Shown piece by piece: positions 61,532-64,000 of a stretch of DNA of 64,000 bases. The translations under genes and the position numbers were made by a program. Source of the DNA: Physcomitrium patens (taxonomy: Eukaryota; Streptophyta; Bryopsida; Funariales; Funariaceae); contig NC_037269.1 in the NCBI RefSeq assembly GCF_000002425.4, positions 4,539,146 through 4,603,145 of the forward strand, given 5' to 3'. Within the stretch, counting starts at the first letter, position 1, and each line of letters begins with the position of its first letter. The notes below the pieces were generated by a model. The model was given only the letters and a program-made list of their open reading frames with translations. It ran no database searches and was not told the DNA's origin.

Positions 61532-62732
61532 TTGGTAGACAAACTTATTTTCAACATACTATCTTTTTTGAGAACTATACTTCTCATTTTATGATTGAGT
61601 TGCTTCTTTAGATAATGTTGAATAATGTCCTTTGGTTTTCTTTAAAATAAATATAATCCTTGTTAACAAAGACAAGTCTTTTCTTACTTAGTATGAGGTT
61701 TGAAACATATTACATCAATTTGCATATCTTTTATTTATAAAGTTATGTATTGATAAGACATTGATATTGCTATTGAATTGTAATAATATTGAGACTTATT
61801 TATGCAATTCTTAGACTTAAATTCAAAAAGTTGATTATCAAATTTTAAAGCAATATCAATTGCTTGATTCAATGTTTGAAGATCAAGTAAACTGAATATC
61901 AATTTCTTTATTTCATATTGTAATCCATAAAAAAATTAATTAATGAGTGCAACATCATTTTACTTAATATCAATTATAAGTTGTGTAAATTATAAAGTAT
62001 ACAATATTATATATTTTTTTTGTCACAAAATATTAATCTTATTTGTTGCAACATGAATTGCATCATATTTTCCATGCATAGATAAAAACTTTACCAAGAA
62101 AGCGTCCAAATTTCCTAATATTGAGTCACGTAGTTTAAAAAAAGATGAAAACTATAATAATGTAGAGTTGAAAAGTAATGTTCCAATAAACTTGACTTAA
62201 AATCTTAAAATTAGATAGCTTTGGAATTGAAGTTTATTTGCTGGTTGTATTTGATTGATGAAACTTCAAAACTTTGATCTTGTATCATCTATCTTCTCAA
62301 GTAAGGCAATTTTTGATTCTTTAGTACTTAAATGGTGTTCTACCATAGGAAAAGTAACATGATTTTATGCAAATATTGAAGCAACTCTAATCATCTCTAT
62401 ATCTCCACTTTCTAATATTTTTATTCTTCTTTGTGGTAGTAAATTGAATTGATGCATCACAAGCATTAATTCCTTCAATTATTCTAGTATTTTTGCCATT
62501 GTATTTTTCATCTTGACAAGCTTTGCTATAATAATACTCAAAAGAAAAAAAATTATCTAATATCACTTAAGATAAGTAAAAAAAAGAACTGAAAAAAATA
62601 AAAATAATAATAGTTTAAAAAGAAATAATCTATAATTTCTAATATATTTATATCTTATTATAAAAAAAGATTGATCCACTTTTAATTAAGAAAAGATAAA
62701 GCTTTAATATTATAAGTATATTCTTGTCAATG

Positions 62733-63279
62733 TATTAAAGACAAGAACTTGATGAAAGAAAATAAACAAGTGAGTCTTTTTTAAAGAAGTATAATAAAAT
62801 AGAAATAAAGAAGTATGTATTAAAAAAATAAATTAGAATAGCTATTACCAATACATAAGAAAACTAGAAACTTCTTGAAACTAGACTAGAAGCAAAAAAA
62901 AATTGATAAGAGTGAAGAAGGCTTCACTCTTGCCTCTATATATACTATCTATCTAAGAGCTACATAACAACATTCTATAGGACATTCAAAATGTATTGAC
63001 TTTCCATGACATGTATCTTAACTTATAAGATAAGTTTTCTATATAAGCGCTACATAGTTAGCTTGTTTCGCAAGCTATCAATAAGTGTAATATGAGGTTA
63101 ACTTATTGATCAAGTTTCTAACCTATCAATCAACTAGAAATACATGTAAAGACAAAGCAGCATCTCTGAAGCTTTGTGTAATCTTTTTTAGAAGATATTA
63201 TGAAATTAATCTAATTTTATTTACTTTTATATATTCATATTATCTAAGTAACAATTACAATAAATATATGTTTATAACA
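62733..63279 (-). repeat. Right (5') LTR of element E
   Basis: About 547 bp from TATTAAAGAC to TTATAACA, worn but alignable, with the palindrome AAGAGTGAAG / CTTCACTCTT near 62,909-62,932. A worn primer site (10 of 11 bases) lies two bases to its left. Confidence 0.72.
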
Positions 63280-63425
63280 ACATTGATACTTCAACATCTC
63301 TCTTTTTTAATTGAAGATCTACATTCATTTCTATAAATATCTTTTTATTGCTTTCTTTTACACTATGTCATGACTTCTTGGATTTGCATTGGAATTATTA
63401 TAGATCCAGAAAAAGAATATAGATA

Positions 63426-63465
<40 letters not shown>

Positions 63466-64000
63466 TTAGTTCATTAATAGTAAAAGTAGTGTTACATTTA
63501 TAGGAGCCTCGATTGTATCTTAGTATACTAAACAATGTTGTAATTAGATGGTTCCATCAAAGATAAAAATTAGTCTTAAATTCAACGGATTTTTTATTTG
63601 CAGTTAGATGAAACATTGTAATTTGCCCTTTTGATAATAAATTACTTTTACTTGATAGAAGAAAGTACATAGAACTCAATTAAAGCACATTTTGAAGAAG
63701 CCATCTTATTTTTTGATAATTACACATAATTTCAGCTACACACATCAACATCAAAGGTCTTATTCCTAAAGGCATTGTTAGCTATGATATAAATGAATAC
63801 TTTAATATTACTTGTGGTCCTAATTTCCTTTACAAGCTATTGGTTGATGGGACATCATTGTTTTTGTCTTTAATACTGCCAAAGAGAAAAAAAATTAGAA
63901 TTATTGCATGATATAATTTGCCTTCCAAAAAAAACCGCAAGGTTGTCAAAAGAATAGTTCTATATAGAAAGGAGGGAAATCAAGTGTGTTCAACTCCAAA
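63280..64000. other. AT-rich end of the window
   Basis: After the worn duplication ACATT I see no gene or recognised repeat. An (AT)n microsatellite of about 32 bp lies at about 63,430-63,461. Confidence 0.4.

Larger units (their letters stand above)
46181..63279 (-). mobile_element. Old Ty3/gypsy element E, host of nest 2
   Basis: Both ends are recognisable: left (3') LTR 46,181-47,301, interrupted by a solo LTR, and right (5') LTR 62,733-63,279. The flanks GCATT (46,176-46,180) and ACATT (63,280-63,284) match at four of five bases, a worn target duplication. Inside E sequence: remains of the conserved small 3' frame about 47,340-47,430, protease about 47,430-48,022, gag about 61,537-62,530, leader to 62,732. 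Most of pol is not found. Badly broken and the oldest element of this nest, since C, D and two solo LTRs interrupt it. Confidence 0.78.

Overview
The window looks like nuclear DNA of a land plant, most likely a bryophyte. The genes have short GT-AG introns and encode plant-only families (class III peroxidase, RLCK-VII kinase, phi-like glutathione transferase). The repeats are Ty3/gypsy chromoviruses of a kind reported from mosses. A moss such as Physcomitrium is a reasonable guess, but nothing here proves the species.

Layout. (1) 1-21,381 is a nest of gypsy elements, all reading on the minus strand. Old element F contains element G in its left LTR and element B in its protease region; B in turn contains element A, whose 5-bp target duplication ATACC is intact. 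(2) 21,382-32,355 is AT-rich and has no gene I can support. (3) 32,356-44,282 is a gene island: class III peroxidase (+), receptor-like cytoplasmic kinase (+), Sm protein E (-), glutathione S-transferase (-). (4) 44,283-46,180 is AT-rich spacer. (5) 46,181-63,279 is a second nest. Old element E contains an inverted solo LTR in its left LTR and element C in its gag/protease region. C carries element D in its right LTR, and D carries a solo LTR of an unrelated family. (6) The last 720 bases are AT-rich and unassigned.

The most interesting signals are in the non-coding parts of the gypsy family. First, the site just downstream of the 5' LTR is not a tRNA complement. It is an 11-nt perfect complement of the predicted 5' end of the element's own RNA. 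The pairing is kept, with a different sequence, in the divergent subfamily G. This is the hallmark of Tf1-type self-priming. Second, the leader holds paired stem-loops with covarying stems and a constant GGGTAATCC loop. Third, a covarying palindrome sits at the U3/R border. Fourth, the whole U3 of element G is a dense heat-shock-element array ahead of a TATA box. Fifth, a small conserved reading frame of unknown function lies between the chromodomain and the 3' LTR. Elements C and D also share a nearly identical block of about 3.2 kb inside otherwise more diverged copies, which suggests gene conversion.

The host genes do not form an obvious pathway, although peroxidase, kinase and glutathione transferase all fit stress or defence roles. 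All coordinates and identities come from reading the sequence by eye; no search or alignment program was run.
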